Made by a program: the position numbers and the translations under genes
In this document: one piece after another, positions 8,781 to 19,917 of the stretch
Position numbering within the stretch: position 1 is the first letter of the stretch
How the letters are laid out: every line of letters starts with the position of its first letter
Notes under the pieces: model-generated
Databases searched by the model: none
Told to the model about the DNA's origin: nothing
The model's input: the letters and a program-made list of their open reading frames with translations, nothing else
DNA from: Euprymna scolopes
Lineage: Eukaryota > Mollusca > Cephalopoda > Sepiida > Sepiolidae
Assembly (NCBI GenBank): GCA_024364805.1
Contig: CM044524.1
Span: 60,812,886 to 60,837,122, forward strand
Direction: 5' to 3'
DNA: 24,237 nt

Positions 8781-10430
8781 TTCTGGCAAATAGCAAACAG
8801 AATCCTGAACAGAAGCGTGCGTTCTATCCCAACCATCATCAATGGACCTGTGGTCATCTTGTCAACATCAGACAAGACCAAACTATTTGCCAAGAACTTT
8901 GCAGCTAATTTTACCCGATGCGACGAAGGCCATCAACTCCCCGTATTTCCTCCGATAACCGACAACACGCTATGTCCTGACGGCATTCCAATTATAGTGC
9001 TGAAAACGTTTCAACCAGAACTTGCCCCATACATACAACACTGTTTAAGCGTTGCCATAAGAAGTGCTTCCTAACACCCTGAAAAATCGCAACAGTATGC
9101 CCTGTATTTAAGAATTCGGGTGATAAGTCGTCTCCCTCCTAGTACAGACCAATAAGCCTTCTGTGTGTCATGAGTAAGTTGCTGGAATCCATACTAAATA
9201 GAGAAGTAGCCAACCATTTTAGCAGAAATAACATTCTGAGTGACATGCAATATAGTTTCCGTTCTGCCAGATCTACAGCAGATGTGCTAACAGTTATATC
9301 TCATAGGATTAGTAAATATCTTGATCAGTCTTCCTCTCTAGGGCAATTGCTCTTAATATATCAAACGCCTTTGATAAGGTATAGCATAAGGGCTTACTTC
9401 ACAAGATTTCCAGCTACGGAAAAACTGGAAATGTTTTCTCAATCATTAAATCATTTCTGTCTGATAGGTGCATAAGAGTAGTGGTTGATGGGCAGAAATC
9501 AGAGGCCCTCGGTATGAATACTGGAGTCCCTCAGGAGTCTATCCTGGGCTCAACTCTCTTCCTGATCAAGATCAATGATTTCTAAAACACACACTTAAAT
9601 CATTTGTCGACATCTATGCTGATAACACGACCATCTATGGCAACATATCAAAGGCTGTAAATTACAAAGCTCTCTCTGATCCTGTCCTCTGATCTCGAGC
9701 GCGTGGTATAGTGGGGGAAGTGGTGTCTGGATACTTTTAATGCGTCTAAAACTAAGCTATTATCTTTACATCAGCAACATTCTGATCCCAATCTGGCATC
9801 AATTGAAATGGAAGTGCTCTCAACTAAAGGGAAGATCCATGTTTTGATAAGCTGCTGGGCTTGACGTTTACTCCTGACCTTAAATGGAACACGTACATCA
9901 AGTCTATTGCCAAGGTCACTGGAAAAAAATGTCAGGATGCTTCTACCGCTCCAGAACTACCTCACTGCTGATGCAATTCTCAATCTATATAAAAGCAAAG
10001 TACGTCCAAGGACGGGTACTGTTTCCACATCTGGGCAGTAGCTGCTAAAATAGCCTATCCTACCTTGACTGAGTACAAAATAGGCTTTGAGGCTTAGTGG
10101 GGGATGCCCTTTTCTTTCCCCTGCAAACTTTCTCCCACAGTATAGACGTTGCGAGCCTTTCTTTGTTTTATCGTTACTTCCATGGGAATCGCTGGTCCCC
10201 CTCGCTTATCTGCCACTATAAACACATATATAGCTGAAACCACAGTTAAAAATTTCCCCACTCTTTATCTGTGCCAAAACCAAAACGGAGACCCCATAAA
10301 CAAAGCTTCTTTCTTAAAAGTGCACGCCTGTGGAACTCTGTTCCGTTTGCCTGTTTCCCACCTGACTACAACTTGGATGCCTCCAAGTCCAACATCAAAA
10401 TATCCTGATAAATCGCTCCCTTAAGTAAGA
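8781..10430 (+). mobile_element. LINE copy 3, older jockey/CR1-group relative
   Basis: This is a degraded non-LTR element of the same broad group as copy 1. Recognisable pieces in order are FWQIANRILN near 8781, TSDKTKLFAKNFAANF, VCPVFKNSGDKSSPS near 9090, MSKLLESIL, SARSTADVLTVISHRISKYL (9260-9325), SNAFDKV, HKGLL, SYGKTGNVFSIIKSFLSDR, GVPQESILGS near 9530, IYADNTTIYG near 9615, KLLGLTFTPDLKWNTYI near 9850 and SARLWNSVPFACF near 10340. Compared with copy 1, about 22 codons are missing at 8972/8973, between the TDNTL block and the PDGIP block. Several frame changes and stops separate the pieces. The catalytic box reads YADN, with AAC at 9624-9626, so the active-site aspartate is lost. The level of damage shows it is much older than copy 1. 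Confidence 0.88.
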
Positions 10431-13400
10431 CACTCTATCAAATCTCAACACTAACGTACTGTACACACAGTAACCCTTATCCGCGAGTGGTTTACGGGCC
10501 TAGATAAGTGGTGACCACCTTGCAAAAATAAAGGGCATATAGCTATCTATAGCGACAGTTATCTTATTTGTTAATCGGATGTGTATATGCATTTTTACAT
10601 ATAGCATACAAGTATTTCTTATAGAAAGGTAAAACATCCACACGAGGAAGCCATCAAGTAGCAGTAGAAACTTTTATATAGAAACTAAAGGTCAAGCATA
10701 TGCCCCCCAATTTGATTTCGCCCTCTTGAAACGTGGAACGCTGAGGATAAGTTGAAGACGTTTTGTGGAGAAGTAATTAAAATTGTTGAGAGAAACGTAT
10801 AAAGACAAAATGACACAGGAAAAAAAGATAAGGATTTTATTTTGTTGACCTATTACAATGATAATGCAATTACAATTCTTATTATGCTTTCCATATAATT
10901 ATTCGTAAAATATTACAAACGAACATTTAAAACACAGCTCCTTACAAAGTGGTGTTAGTCTAATAATTCACTATACCAAAACGAGAAGACAATTCCTTAG
11001 AGGATTGTCTCATGAAGACCAGGAAAGAAACGACACTACAAATTTTAACATTAAAAAATTTAATGGATGAAAGTATGGCCCCATTAAAAACGAAATAAAC
11101 TAGATTAACCTCTCATAAGAAATAGAGAGGGGAAATGGAGTATTATAGCCAGAGAACAAATCCATGCACTATAAAGTTTCTTCGAGACGGGATATTTAAA
11201 CTGCTTCTATACTAAGACATAGAATTAGACATTAAAACATTATACATTTGCTTGAGATGATATTGTGAACTGATCACTAAAAGATAATATCACTTCAGAT
11301 AAGAACTAATCTAAGATAATTAAAACGTTGGAATTCAAGCGGATATTAAACACATAATTTGTACATTATTCTAAGAAATTTAAACATATATAATAATGTG
11401 GTTACACAACAGCTTCATCTTATTTTTAGATTGGATTTATTTTCAAGCATAAAAAAATTTACCAATGACGCAATAACAAAAAGATGATATTCTACATGTT
11501 ACATGGGTTCAAACTTGTGGACCTTTCCTCAGAAACGACCTCCAATCTTAACAGTACATTGCCAGTTTGTCAAAAAGGTATATAACTGTACGATGATGGT
11601 TCCAAAATTCTATATTAGAGACGAAAGCATGCATTTTGAAGTAAATGCGTTGCCGTGTAATTTTGAAAATTAAAAATTGCAAGCCACTATTGAGCAAAAT
11701 CTACGTGAAATTAGTAAAAAAAAATCCTCCGACACTTGCTATCAGCATTGAAACAGTGTCATTCATTTTTGAAAATTTTCTTTACATGAGAGTCATCGCT
11801 TATTAAGACCCACAGGACATTCGAGAATAAGAGTTAAGAAGTGTTCTGTTGTCAGCGAGACAGCGGTATATAAATAATTAGTAATGGAAATGGGGAAGAA
11901 ATTAATTATATAGAAGGACGGCTCAACAAAAACATACTTACATTGGACTTAAAGATAACCATTTTTAACGAAATACATTCAATAACTTTCTAGACTAGTT
12001 TTTACAGATATTTAATATTGTCGTAGCCACTTGAAAATTCAGTATGTAATTGGGATACATCTTATAAGATGATTGGCTAAATTTTATGACTTCTAATTCA
12101 AAGAAACAGCTACAGTGGATATACAGATACGCCTTACTAAAGCGTGATTTTTACAGTTGGTGAATATACAAAATGCAATCTGGACGTGAGGTTACTTAAG
12201 AAGAACGATATGCAAGAAAAGTGTTTTAAATCTGGAAATTTCCAAGAAAATATACATACAGTTATTCGCTAGGGCATTTGCGCAAATGGGCCAAGACAGG
12301 AGGACATCCTTGCCACAGACTATTTTACCAAAACGGGAATCAAAACAGTTCCTCATATCTCTATATTCTAGACCTTGAAACCTGCGCTCAAGTAAAACCT
12401 AAGACCTTGTCGTTTAGTGGCAATTGTGAAGATGAAAGAAGCAGTAACAACGGTCATTGACACGGCCATAAAAAGGACTTTCAATGACGACATCCAGAAG
12501 TTGTTGGAAAGGTAAAGCAAATGTATTTGAGGCCGGATTAGATTGCTTTTGAAGTTTCATATGTGTGCTATCAATAAATGCACCTATACGACAAACATCT
12601 GTAAACTTATTAATGGTACCAGGAAGTCAGCTAAAACGAAGGTCAGAATAGAGTTTCGTGTGCAGGTAGTTCGAGGGAAGAAGCTTTGCTCATTGAAATT
12701 GCGTTGGGATTTAGGCACAAACGGACAGTGAGGGGAAATATTGATGGTCATTTTGGGTTGACGACTTTATTTAGTGGTAGCTCCTAAAGTGCGACATATA
12801 CTGAATCCCAGCCGAGTAAATGACATGAATTAATCGATAGTATGGAAAAGAAAATGAACTCAATAAATCATCAAAAACGTAGACTGTTTTACTTGTGCTT
12901 GATGCTCTGTAATTGTGACATAAGTTTCGATTTTAAAATACTGTTTGCACCACAACTAATGAGTTTTCTTAGTGATGAGGAATAAGTAATCTCTACGATC
13001 GATGGTAGATATGCATAGCTGCTCAAAGCATACAATATTACTAATTTGGTTATGACTACTTATATATTATGGTTCATGAATAAATATATTTATTTGACAT
13101 TGGCTATAATTTTTGTAAGACATTAATAATTCGATCTTCAAGCAAACAAATGCCAAATCTTCAAACGTAATAAAAATAGTAACAGTATACTTTAATTTTT
13201 AGATATAGAAATAATTATATAATGTTATTACAGGCAGACACACATTTTTCCGATATATTATCGCAATAGAGTCACGTGAAACATACTTTTCATGAAAATT
13301 ACAACCAGGATTCATACTATTTTTTAAATTTCTTTTACGTAGTAAAATTATAAAATTTAATTTTAACCAATTTCAACTTAAAGACTGTAATTACTTATTA

Positions 13401-14002
13401 CTAGCCGATGCTTTGGATATTTTTTGTTCCCGTCCTGTAATTCCCCGAATTGAAAACGCTGTCATTTTAATTACAAATCTTGTGAAGAACTCGTTTTAGT
13501 TTCCAAAATAACCGGTTATTTTTTAAGTCATATTTCAAGATTGATTGGTAAAATTGATTCAAAATTATCATTTTTATTAAAAATGTGTCATTCTCAACTA
13601 TAATGATTGTTGTTATGAAAAGGAAATTATTTTTAATAATATTTTTTTATTAAATTCAACGTTGCATCTTCACGAGAAGCTTTGTCTATCAGTCAACTAG
13701 TCTGCGTGTTTCTATTCAATAAATCATGGCAATAACACTTTGAGTGCAAGTTTACACTGTAGAAAACATTGATTGTTTATTGTTTATATAAAAAAAGCTT
13801 ATATGCCTTTAGTATGGCCAACCAACGTATATCATATTTATTACATAAAGTAAACCAATCCAAAAAATTTGAAAAATTGAGTATAATTAATATTTCGCTA
13901 AAAGTAATACATAATTTTCAATATGAGTGATACTCCTGTAATCAAAAATTATTATTATCATCAGTCGATTAATATCTCTTTGCTATAATGTCGCCTTCCC
14001 AG
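10431..14002. other. Long unassigned AT-rich stretch
   Basis: No gene is identified over about 3.6 kb. A compact hairpin lies at 10987-11010. At 12278-12520 two overlapping plus-strand frames look mildly protein-like. One reads MKEAVTTVIDTAIKRTFNDD followed by IQKLLER and ends at a GTAAAG. No acceptor pairs with it and nothing is recognised. Bases 12900-13980 are very AT-rich with no structure that I could see. Confidence 0.5.
10987..11010. other. Compact hairpin
   Basis: AGACAAT and ATTGTCT flank CCT-TAG-AGG. This gives a stem of about 10 bp with one bulged base and a 3-nt loop. No T-run or terminator context is present. It may be a remnant of a foldback element or chance. Confidence 0.6.
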
Positions 14003-14148
14003 CTAACAAGCTTTCTCACTTGCTCCCATCCTGTTCTGGTTGGTCAATCCTCCGGTACCCGTTCTTAGGGAGTGAAATTATTTATTATTTTGAGTTATAC
14101 ATCCCCTTGTTTCATCTGAGATCGGATATTCACGAGCTTTATACCAAT
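14003..14148 (+). CDS. Candidate internal exon 1 of an unrecognised plus-strand gene
   Basis: The segment is preceded by GTCGCCTTCCCAG (acceptor at 14001-14002) and followed by GTAAGT (donor at 14149). The open frame enters with two bases, then reads NKLSHLLPSCSGWSILRYPF, about 20 further residues, and HLRSDIHELYTN, leaving on a codon boundary. The length of 146 nt is typical of an animal exon. The frame stays open past the donor to 14274, which weakens the argument from openness alone. The function is unknown. Phase is compatible with the next candidate at 14799. Confidence 0.25.
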
Positions 14149-14798
14149 GTAAGTTTCACTATTCGCCAGTCATATATTGAACTCGGCAATCTTTATGCAG
14201 AACTCGTGATATCGTGCAGGTCTACGCTAAATCGTCCTCTAGTCTTTAATTTACATTTCCATTGCGGGCGATAATAAGAAATTATCACGAATTTCTTAGG
14301 TTTCACATGTTTATTGCTAGGGAAACTATTGCAAGTTATACCCATTGACTAAATAGAAATTTAATTAAAAATTTCATGCAGATTCCCGCCTTTTTCTGAA
14401 ACACTGCATAGTTGTACATGCCGAATCTTAATAAAGTGCTACGGTCCAATACTGCGTGGAAATAATACCTTAGATAAGAAAAGTAATAAAAAAATCTTCA
14501 ATAAAATGAGCATTATTAATTCCGATCGTAATAATTCCGCATGATGTAAACGATACATTGCAAAATTTTAAAAAAAGGTGCGTCAATTATTGTAACGTGG
14601 CATCGTCACTGAAACAAACAGACCAAGGAAATAAATTAAACAATGCTACTCAGCCCATATTTTCAGTGCAAGAGAAATGTTTTTCATCGTGGATCCTGCA
14701 GCACAACTCATTCCCTATCTTACAAAATACCTTTCAAACACACACACATATTTTTTAAAGGTTTTTCTGCTCGCCAACCCGCACCAGCCACCAGACAG

Positions 14799-14896
14799 TG
14801 CTTTATTGTCCTCGACTTTACAGGTTCATATTTCCCGGCAGGAATCTTGTTTCTCCTTTTTGCAAAGTTTTGTTTTTTCTTACCTTTTCTTATGAC
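14799..14896 (+). CDS. Candidate internal exon 2, hydrophobic segment
   Basis: An acceptor-like CCAGACAG ends at 14798, and a strong donor ATGAC|GTAAGT stands at 14897. The frame begins on a codon boundary with CFIVLDFTGSYFPAGILFLL and continues FAKFCFFLPFLM, a strongly hydrophobic stretch that could be a membrane span or signal-anchor. It leaves with two bases (AC), matching the one-base entry of the exon at 15889. The same frame is open from an ATG at 14643, so a first exon starting there is an alternative. A minus-strand exon candidate overlaps its last 13 bases, and both cannot easily be real. Confidence 0.2.
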
Positions 14897-14993
14897 GTAA
14901 GTCTGTGCACAATTGTTAATTTGCATACTTGCTATAACCCCTGCTGCTGCTAATATATTCTCACAAGAGCCCATACACGCCCTGTTTAATAGT
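14884..14993 (-). CDS. Candidate minus-strand internal exon, unrecognised
   Basis: On the minus strand CTTCATTCTCCAG ends at 14994 as an acceptor, and AAAAG|GTAAGA gives a strong donor after 14884. The 110-nt segment enters with one base and then reads LLNRACMGSCENILAAAGVI followed by ASMQINNCAQTYVIRK. It leaves with one base (G). That is phase-compatible with the membrane-span exon beginning at 8693, across an intron of about 6.2 kb that would contain LINE copy 3 on the other strand. Cysteines are spaced C-x3-C then C further on. No family is recognised. It conflicts with the plus-strand candidate at 14799-14896. Confidence 0.25.
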
Positions 14994-15302
14994 CTGGAGA
15001 ATGAAGTTTTAGATTCAGTAAGTAAATATAAAAGAAAACGAACCTCATAGTTCACAAAGAAGAAACAACTTGTGCACTACGAAAAAAAAAAACGAATACA
15101 TTTTATTGGCTATTACTGATTCGGCGGTGAAAATGTTTCAAAGCATTGCTTGAAATTCCGTATTTATTAGTGTGGCGATTTTATATTTACCCAAGTATAT
15201 TTACAAATATTTCGCGTGATTCAATCTAATGTAAATGTTAACGCGATTTTTCTTAATTTATTATTTGAGATGGAATTATTTAACTTAAGATCTATATTCT
15301 AG

Positions 15303-15357
15303 GTAGTAGTAGTAGTAGTAGCAGCAGTAGCAATAGTAATGGTAATAGTAGTAGTAA
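15303..15357. repeat. Imperfect trinucleotide (AGT/GTA)n repeat
   Basis: GTAGTAGTAGTAGTAGTAGC is followed by degenerate units with CAG and AAT variants to about 15357. It is simple sequence inside the proposed intron between 14897 and 15888. Confidence 0.9.
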
Positions 15358-15888
15358 ACATAACATGCTGCTTTTGTTGCTAGCATCTATATGACGAACG
15401 AATATATAATACACAGCTTGCACATGTAGAAGTAAGTGTCTCTGGATATGGTATCTTGACATAAAAATATATATTGCAGTTCCTTGAATTTTGCTCTATA
15501 ATTACTATGTTATTGCCAAATTGCAGGTTAAAGTGAATCGGCCATTTTAGGGAGATACTTGTATAGGTCGATTTCATATATAGAACAAAACTATTATACT
15601 TTCGGTTTCACACAGACAGTTACTATGTTTTCACTAAATTCGGTTTTGTGTTGCTTATTTTCTCTCCACATTTCTTACGCGTCAATACATTTTTAATTGA
15701 AAAAGAAAAGCTTTCAGTGTTCATTTTAGTTTTATTGTAAAAACTAAACGCACCTCCTCCGTGCACGTTGACAACGGTATTTTCCATGAAGCGAAGCATA
15801 CACTTAATATAAAAAAAAACTTACAATAAAAGAAATTAAAAATCTGGCTCTAAACATGTTTTTATTTTCAATCTTTAATATTTTATAG

Positions 15889-16010
15889 TGTTGTAGCTGA
15901 GAAGATTCAGGTTAAAAACTGTCGCCATTGCCTGGATCCATTTCAGAAAAAATGCCTTGAAGAAATATTGAAAATGACAGGAATATTTCTCACGAATGAC
16001 ATAGTTCAAG
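15889..16010 (+). CDS. Candidate internal exon 3, cysteine-rich, unrecognised
   Basis: CTTTAATATTTTATAG forms an acceptor ending at 15888, and GTTCAAG|GTAACG a donor after 16010. The 122-nt segment enters with one base and reads VVAEKIQVKNCRHCLDPFQK followed by KCLEEILKMTGIFLTNDIVQ, leaving with one base. Three cysteines (C-x2-C-x6-C) and an amphipathic-looking charged helix make this the most protein-like small segment in the window. It has no start codon of its own and is visible only as an internal exon. Entry and exit phases match the candidates at 14799-14896 and 17984-18276. The family is unknown. A secreted or extracellular disulfide-bonded protein is one possibility, by inference only. 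Confidence 0.4.
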
Positions 16011-16870
16011 GTAACGCTATTCAGATTTTTCCCAAATCAATTTCTTTAATAGCTGAATCGATGTTAACTGAAGCCGACACTAAATGTTACGGTCATTGAT
16101 AGCTTCGACTGTTAATAGATGTGTCAAGTTATTTTACGTTATTTCAAAATGCATTCAACGTTGGTTAGTGTGTCATAGATATCCAAATCTGGTCTATCGA
16201 AAAAGCTATTTTGTATTAATTCGCAGATTTTATATTAACTAAAACAACTTCACAAGGAAACCTACTTAATATGATTGATTTGCTAAAAAAAAAATAGGGA
16301 TTGTCAGAAACAAAATAATCGTTGATTGGTAAATAAACTGAAACTGTTACATGCAGAAAACCATGCTCCGTCGCCGAACAATACGCCTCCAAGTGTGGCT
16401 ACATTTGAATTTAAACATCCACAATAAACTGTTGCTGATTTAGACGTGGCGTAAATCTTCTTTACAGAATTATTCTGAAATTTATATCCAAAGTTGATTA
16501 AATGCGTGCGATCTAGAATATAAGGCCATGAAACTTGTTGACCGGTTGTTCTGCTTCAGCTATTACTCAAGCTTTCACTGCCAGAAAATACAGATGTGTC
16601 CGGTATTTCTATGCATACGGGTTACAGCCATTCTCTTGAGTACGGTAGAAATTCTACAATGTAAAAAGTAATTGAAAAGAATCTTCGTTGGTCTGTCTCG
16701 ATTCATATATTATTTTTGTAGTATTCTCACGTGTTATGTTTGGAATAGTAATTTTACTTCTATAAAGTGTTCCGTTTGAGTAGCATTTACAGAAATTAAT
16801 GGGCACTCGTTATCTATCGAGATCAAGTAGTAAAATATGAAAATAGAATCAAATAATTACAAAAATAAGT

Positions 16871-17077
16871 TTATGTTTCATATTCATTTTTTCGTCTTCG
16901 TGTAGCAGGTTTGTTGTTGCAGACATCGATCGTCATGGCTCTCCAGCCTTCTCTGCATTCGGTATCTGTGTTTTCAGTGACCCGGTTAAGACTAGTAGAG
17001 ATCTTTATTCGTTGTCTTTCTATGCTCTTGTTTCTGGGGATTTTTCCTAACGTTAACCCTTTTCCCACGGCGTCCAC
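16871..17077 (-). pseudogene. LINE C-terminal scrap (minus strand)
   Basis: The minus-strand frame reads KIPRNKSIERQRIKISTSLN, then TENTDTECREGWRAMTIDVC and NNKPATRRRKN before a stop. The pattern IERQRIK...L...T...DREGWR.M...V resembles the C-terminal end of many invertebrate LINE reverse transcriptases, where a conserved D/R-x-x-W-R block lies near the terminus. Only about 60 residues are recognisable and no RT core follows. It lies inside the proposed intron 16011-17983, antisense to it. Chance resemblance is possible. Confidence 0.35.
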
Positions 17078-17714
17078 CCATATTAAATCGTCGAAGAACT
17101 TTTACTGTCTGGCGTGGAGAATGATTTTCTTTTGATGGATTTCTGGTCTGCTATTTCTTTGCTGATTTCTTCTGCAACTAAAATGGTTCGGTTTATTGTA
17201 TGAAAGTAGACGCGTTTTTATCCGCAAATATCTACGTGAGCGGATGTGTACGGCTTTACTATAGATAAGTTTACCTGGATTTCTCCGTAGGAGCATATCT
17301 ATTTGAAATATCAAACTCAGAAGCAATTCCCAACTGCTTGTATATCCCCATCAGTGGAGTAAAACTATGCTAGATTTTTTGCTGAACTGAGGTGGTGGAA
17401 GTGTAAACGTTCTCTAATATACATCGTCTAGCATTCCAAAATACTCACCTCTCTGGTACCGCTGAGACAGAATGTTGCTAAAATCTGTGATCTAACGAAA
17501 ACGGCGTGTCAACATGATTATGTTTGACGGGATTTAAGTACGTAAATGTATTTATAGCCAAAAAGAATATCAAAAATATAAAAACTCAAACAAAACTATA
17601 ATTAAATTTTAACATAAATGTGGTTATTTTCGCTTACAATGCGAAAACTATTAAATGAAATAAGGACACAGTTTTTACGGTAGGAACACAGCATAATCCC
17701 GTGATAGGGTAGCT

Positions 17715-17887
17715 CTAGGATACGTTTTTTTAAGGTTACGATGTGGAATACGATGTTTTTCGGCCCCAGGTTACGGTATTGACCCCGCTTTTATGTGATC
17801 TTCATAATGTTATTTAATTATATACATGTGTATTATATACTGTATTGGTTTTGTTCTTGATTTGTAATACTGTATCCCGGGTTTCTA
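17715..17887 (+). repeat. Dispersed repeat, copy B
   Basis: This is the partner of 2013-2168 in direct orientation, about 15.7 kb away. It shares CTAGGATAC, TTTTTAAGGTTAC, GTGGAATACGATGTTTTTC and ATGTGTATTATATACT. It carries small insertions relative to copy A, which make it about 17 bp longer. Confidence 0.7.
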
Positions 17888-17983
17888 ATGTGCGTTTGAA
17901 GTTTTACCTATTTTAGAAAAAAAAACAAAACTTTTTCTTTTGTTTCTAATAAGGCAAACATCAGTTATATTCTATTTATTTAG

Positions 17984-18276
17984 GCGGGGATGGTTTTGTG
18001 GTTATTCAGCTCAACTTGTTCATTGTGCAAAATTATTTTATTTACTGTAACAAAGATAAAAAAAACAAGTTTAACAAATTACGAAAACTAAAAGAGTTCA
18101 GTGTGAATTCTCTTTATTTCACACAGAGTGGTTCAAATTTTTACGACTTTCTGGATTCGATAAAAAGAGCAACCGAGGAAAAAAAGATAGAAATAAACAG
18201 AAAACGTAAATATCTTATTAGCAATATAAAACAAAATGGATGCAATCTAAAACTGCCTTCAACAAAAAATAAGTAA
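17984..18276 (+). CDS. Candidate terminal exon of the unrecognised plus-strand gene
   Basis: ATTCTATTTATTTAG is an acceptor ending at 17983. The frame enters with two bases (GC, completing a Gly codon with the G left by the exon ending at 16010) and stays open for 96 codons to TAA at 18274-18276. It begins GDGFVVIQLNLFIVQNYFIY, is Lys/Asn-rich in the middle, and contains GSNFYDFLDSIKRATEEKKI before NGCNLKLPSTKNK. AATAAA at 18400-18405 could be the poly(A) signal, about 125 nt past the stop. No family is recognised. The Lys/Asn bias is also what AT-rich noncoding DNA would give, so confidence is limited. Confidence 0.35.
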
Positions 18277-18399
18277 ATAAGTAAAAGTTAGGGAAACTCG
18301 AAGAATCCGTTTTCATTAACGCCTATACGAATGTGTAGGCTTTAAGCGATAATCATCATAACTCCATATTCTTTTTGATCATATGGGAAGAAATTTAGA

Positions 18400-18405
18400 A
18401 ATAAA
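18400..18405 (+). promoter_or_regulatory. Candidate poly(A) signal AATAAA
   Basis: A canonical hexamer stands about 125 nt after the stop of the candidate terminal exon. Such hexamers are frequent by chance in AT-rich DNA, so it supports the exon only weakly. Confidence 0.3.
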
Positions 18406-19496
18406 AATATGTTTGCAGACGTGTAGAATGAGAGACAAAAAGTTATTAAGAAAAAAATATTTGCACATACATTTTTTAAAATTCTGAAAAGGGTTATACA
18501 TAGTTCCTCTCAACGATTCGTAACTCGGCTAGCCATTAATGAATTAAAAAGCAGAATATGACAAGGGACACACAACTCACGCAAATCATCCAGGTTAGTT
18601 GAAATAGTGATATTTATACGTAAGATATTCGGAGACGAGAATAATAACATGTAAGGGGAAGCATAGAAACGATCGGTTGAACTATTAAAATTAAACTCTG
18701 CGTTTCACACCAACCCGGCTGATAAAACTATGAAACTACTGACCGACTGAATAAGAATCATTCATTATTATGAAGTGATAAGGTTTGAAAATCGATTCTG
18801 CTCATCTCTTTTGTCAGAAATCTGTACTGTGGAATGAAATACACTTCCCCCCCTTCCTACCTCCATTCTCCGCAATTTACTTTTACATTTTAAAATGTAC
18901 CGCCAAATGTGTATAAAATCAGTTGACCTTGGAGAAATAATATGTAGGATTTGCAGCTCAAATGTTCATATTTTATACACTCTATATGGCGCGTTACACC
19001 TCAGTAATATTATTCTATTTATCGAAATGTCATTTGTGGAATTGAATTTTAATTTGTTGAGTTGGATTCAATGTTAAATTTTATGCCAGAAACAGCCGTG
19101 GAAACCAACATTAAAAACCTTTTTTTCTTTTAATTACCGAATTTTAATTTGTATATCATGGATATTTTCCTAGTTAATCGAGAGTTGTGGAAATATTCTA
19201 CCAGGATAAATGCCGCCATATTAGGGCCTACTAATTTGGCAACAGTTTTATTTTGTGATTAGCAATAATCCATTTAAGGGTTTGTCGTTTGGTTTTCGTT
19301 CTTTTTCTGACATGCTATGTAAAATATAACGCGCACAATATTTCTCACAATTTTATCCTTCAATATCACACACTGCGAACAAAATGTAACAAGGAGCTAC
19401 ACTAACGATTGCATTATCTGCCATTTTTTAATGAAATAAAGTTGGGATTTTCATTATTTTATAGATAAATAAATGTTTACACCCAACGGGTAAACA
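18406..19496. other. Unassigned AT-rich DNA
   Basis: No gene is recognised. A C-rich tract (CACTTCCCCCCCTTCCTACC) lies at about 18842. A 60-codon open segment at 18895-19077 shows no motif. Confidence 0.5.
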
Positions 19497-19917
19497 TCTA
19501 TAATATAAATCTCAACTGTCTATTTAAATATATGTATGCGTGTATGTTTGGATGTCTGCCTAAAACTCACAACTGAGGCGCCAGATTTTCACGAAATCTG
19601 TATCGTTCTGAAGCGCGACCCTTCGGACGACAAATATCGAACAATTAGCTAAAATTATTAATTCTTTTATCCTTAACTCGGCATGTTTTATAAGAAGGGG
19701 CCACCGATATTTTCGAAGCTATCTCTTTTTTTCGATTGACTAGCCCTAATATAAACATTCGTCCCTTCCGGTTTGGTGATGGGCGCAACAGCAAATACAT
19801 AACGTTGTTTTTCACGGACTTTTCCTATTTCGCGGTGCGGGTTCGAACCTGCCTGCCTACTATAACGTTTTCTGTTTGCTTAACACCCACCTCCAAACAC
19901 GCGGGTACGCAGGCTAG
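19497..19917 (+). mobile_element. Helitron-like non-autonomous element, unit 1
   Basis: This 421-bp unit begins TCTATAATATAAATCTC after a host A and ends GCAGGCTAG followed by T. That fits the Helitron rule of insertion between A and T with a 5' TC and 3' CTRR. It encodes no Rep/helicase, so it would be non-autonomous. Internal landmarks shared with unit 2 are GTATCGTT.TGAA, CGACCCTT.GG.CGAC, CCGATATTTTCGAA, CGCGGT.CGGGTTCGA with CTGCCTGCC, and ACCTCCAAA. The usual strong hairpin just before CTAG is weak (GCG-GGTA-CGC only), so the class assignment is tentative. Confidence 0.5.

Larger units (their letters stand above)
16011..17983 (+). other. Proposed intron / unassigned stretch
   Basis: If the exon model is right this is an intron of about 2.0 kb starting GTAACG and ending TTTATTTAG. 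Apart from the antisense LINE scrap and dispersed repeat copy B, I see nothing in it. Confidence 0.35.

Noticed and set aside
10149-10424. 91-codon plus-strand open segment
   Set aside because: It is in the wrong frame. The adjacent frame carries the LINE copy 3 block SARLWNSVPFACF, so this segment is a shadow of the degraded element.
12278-12520. Possible exon with the peptide MKEAVTTVIDTAIKRTFNDD
   Set aside because: A GTAAAG follows it, but the frame is closed by a stop not far upstream and no acceptor in the right frame was found. It is noted in the stretch description only.
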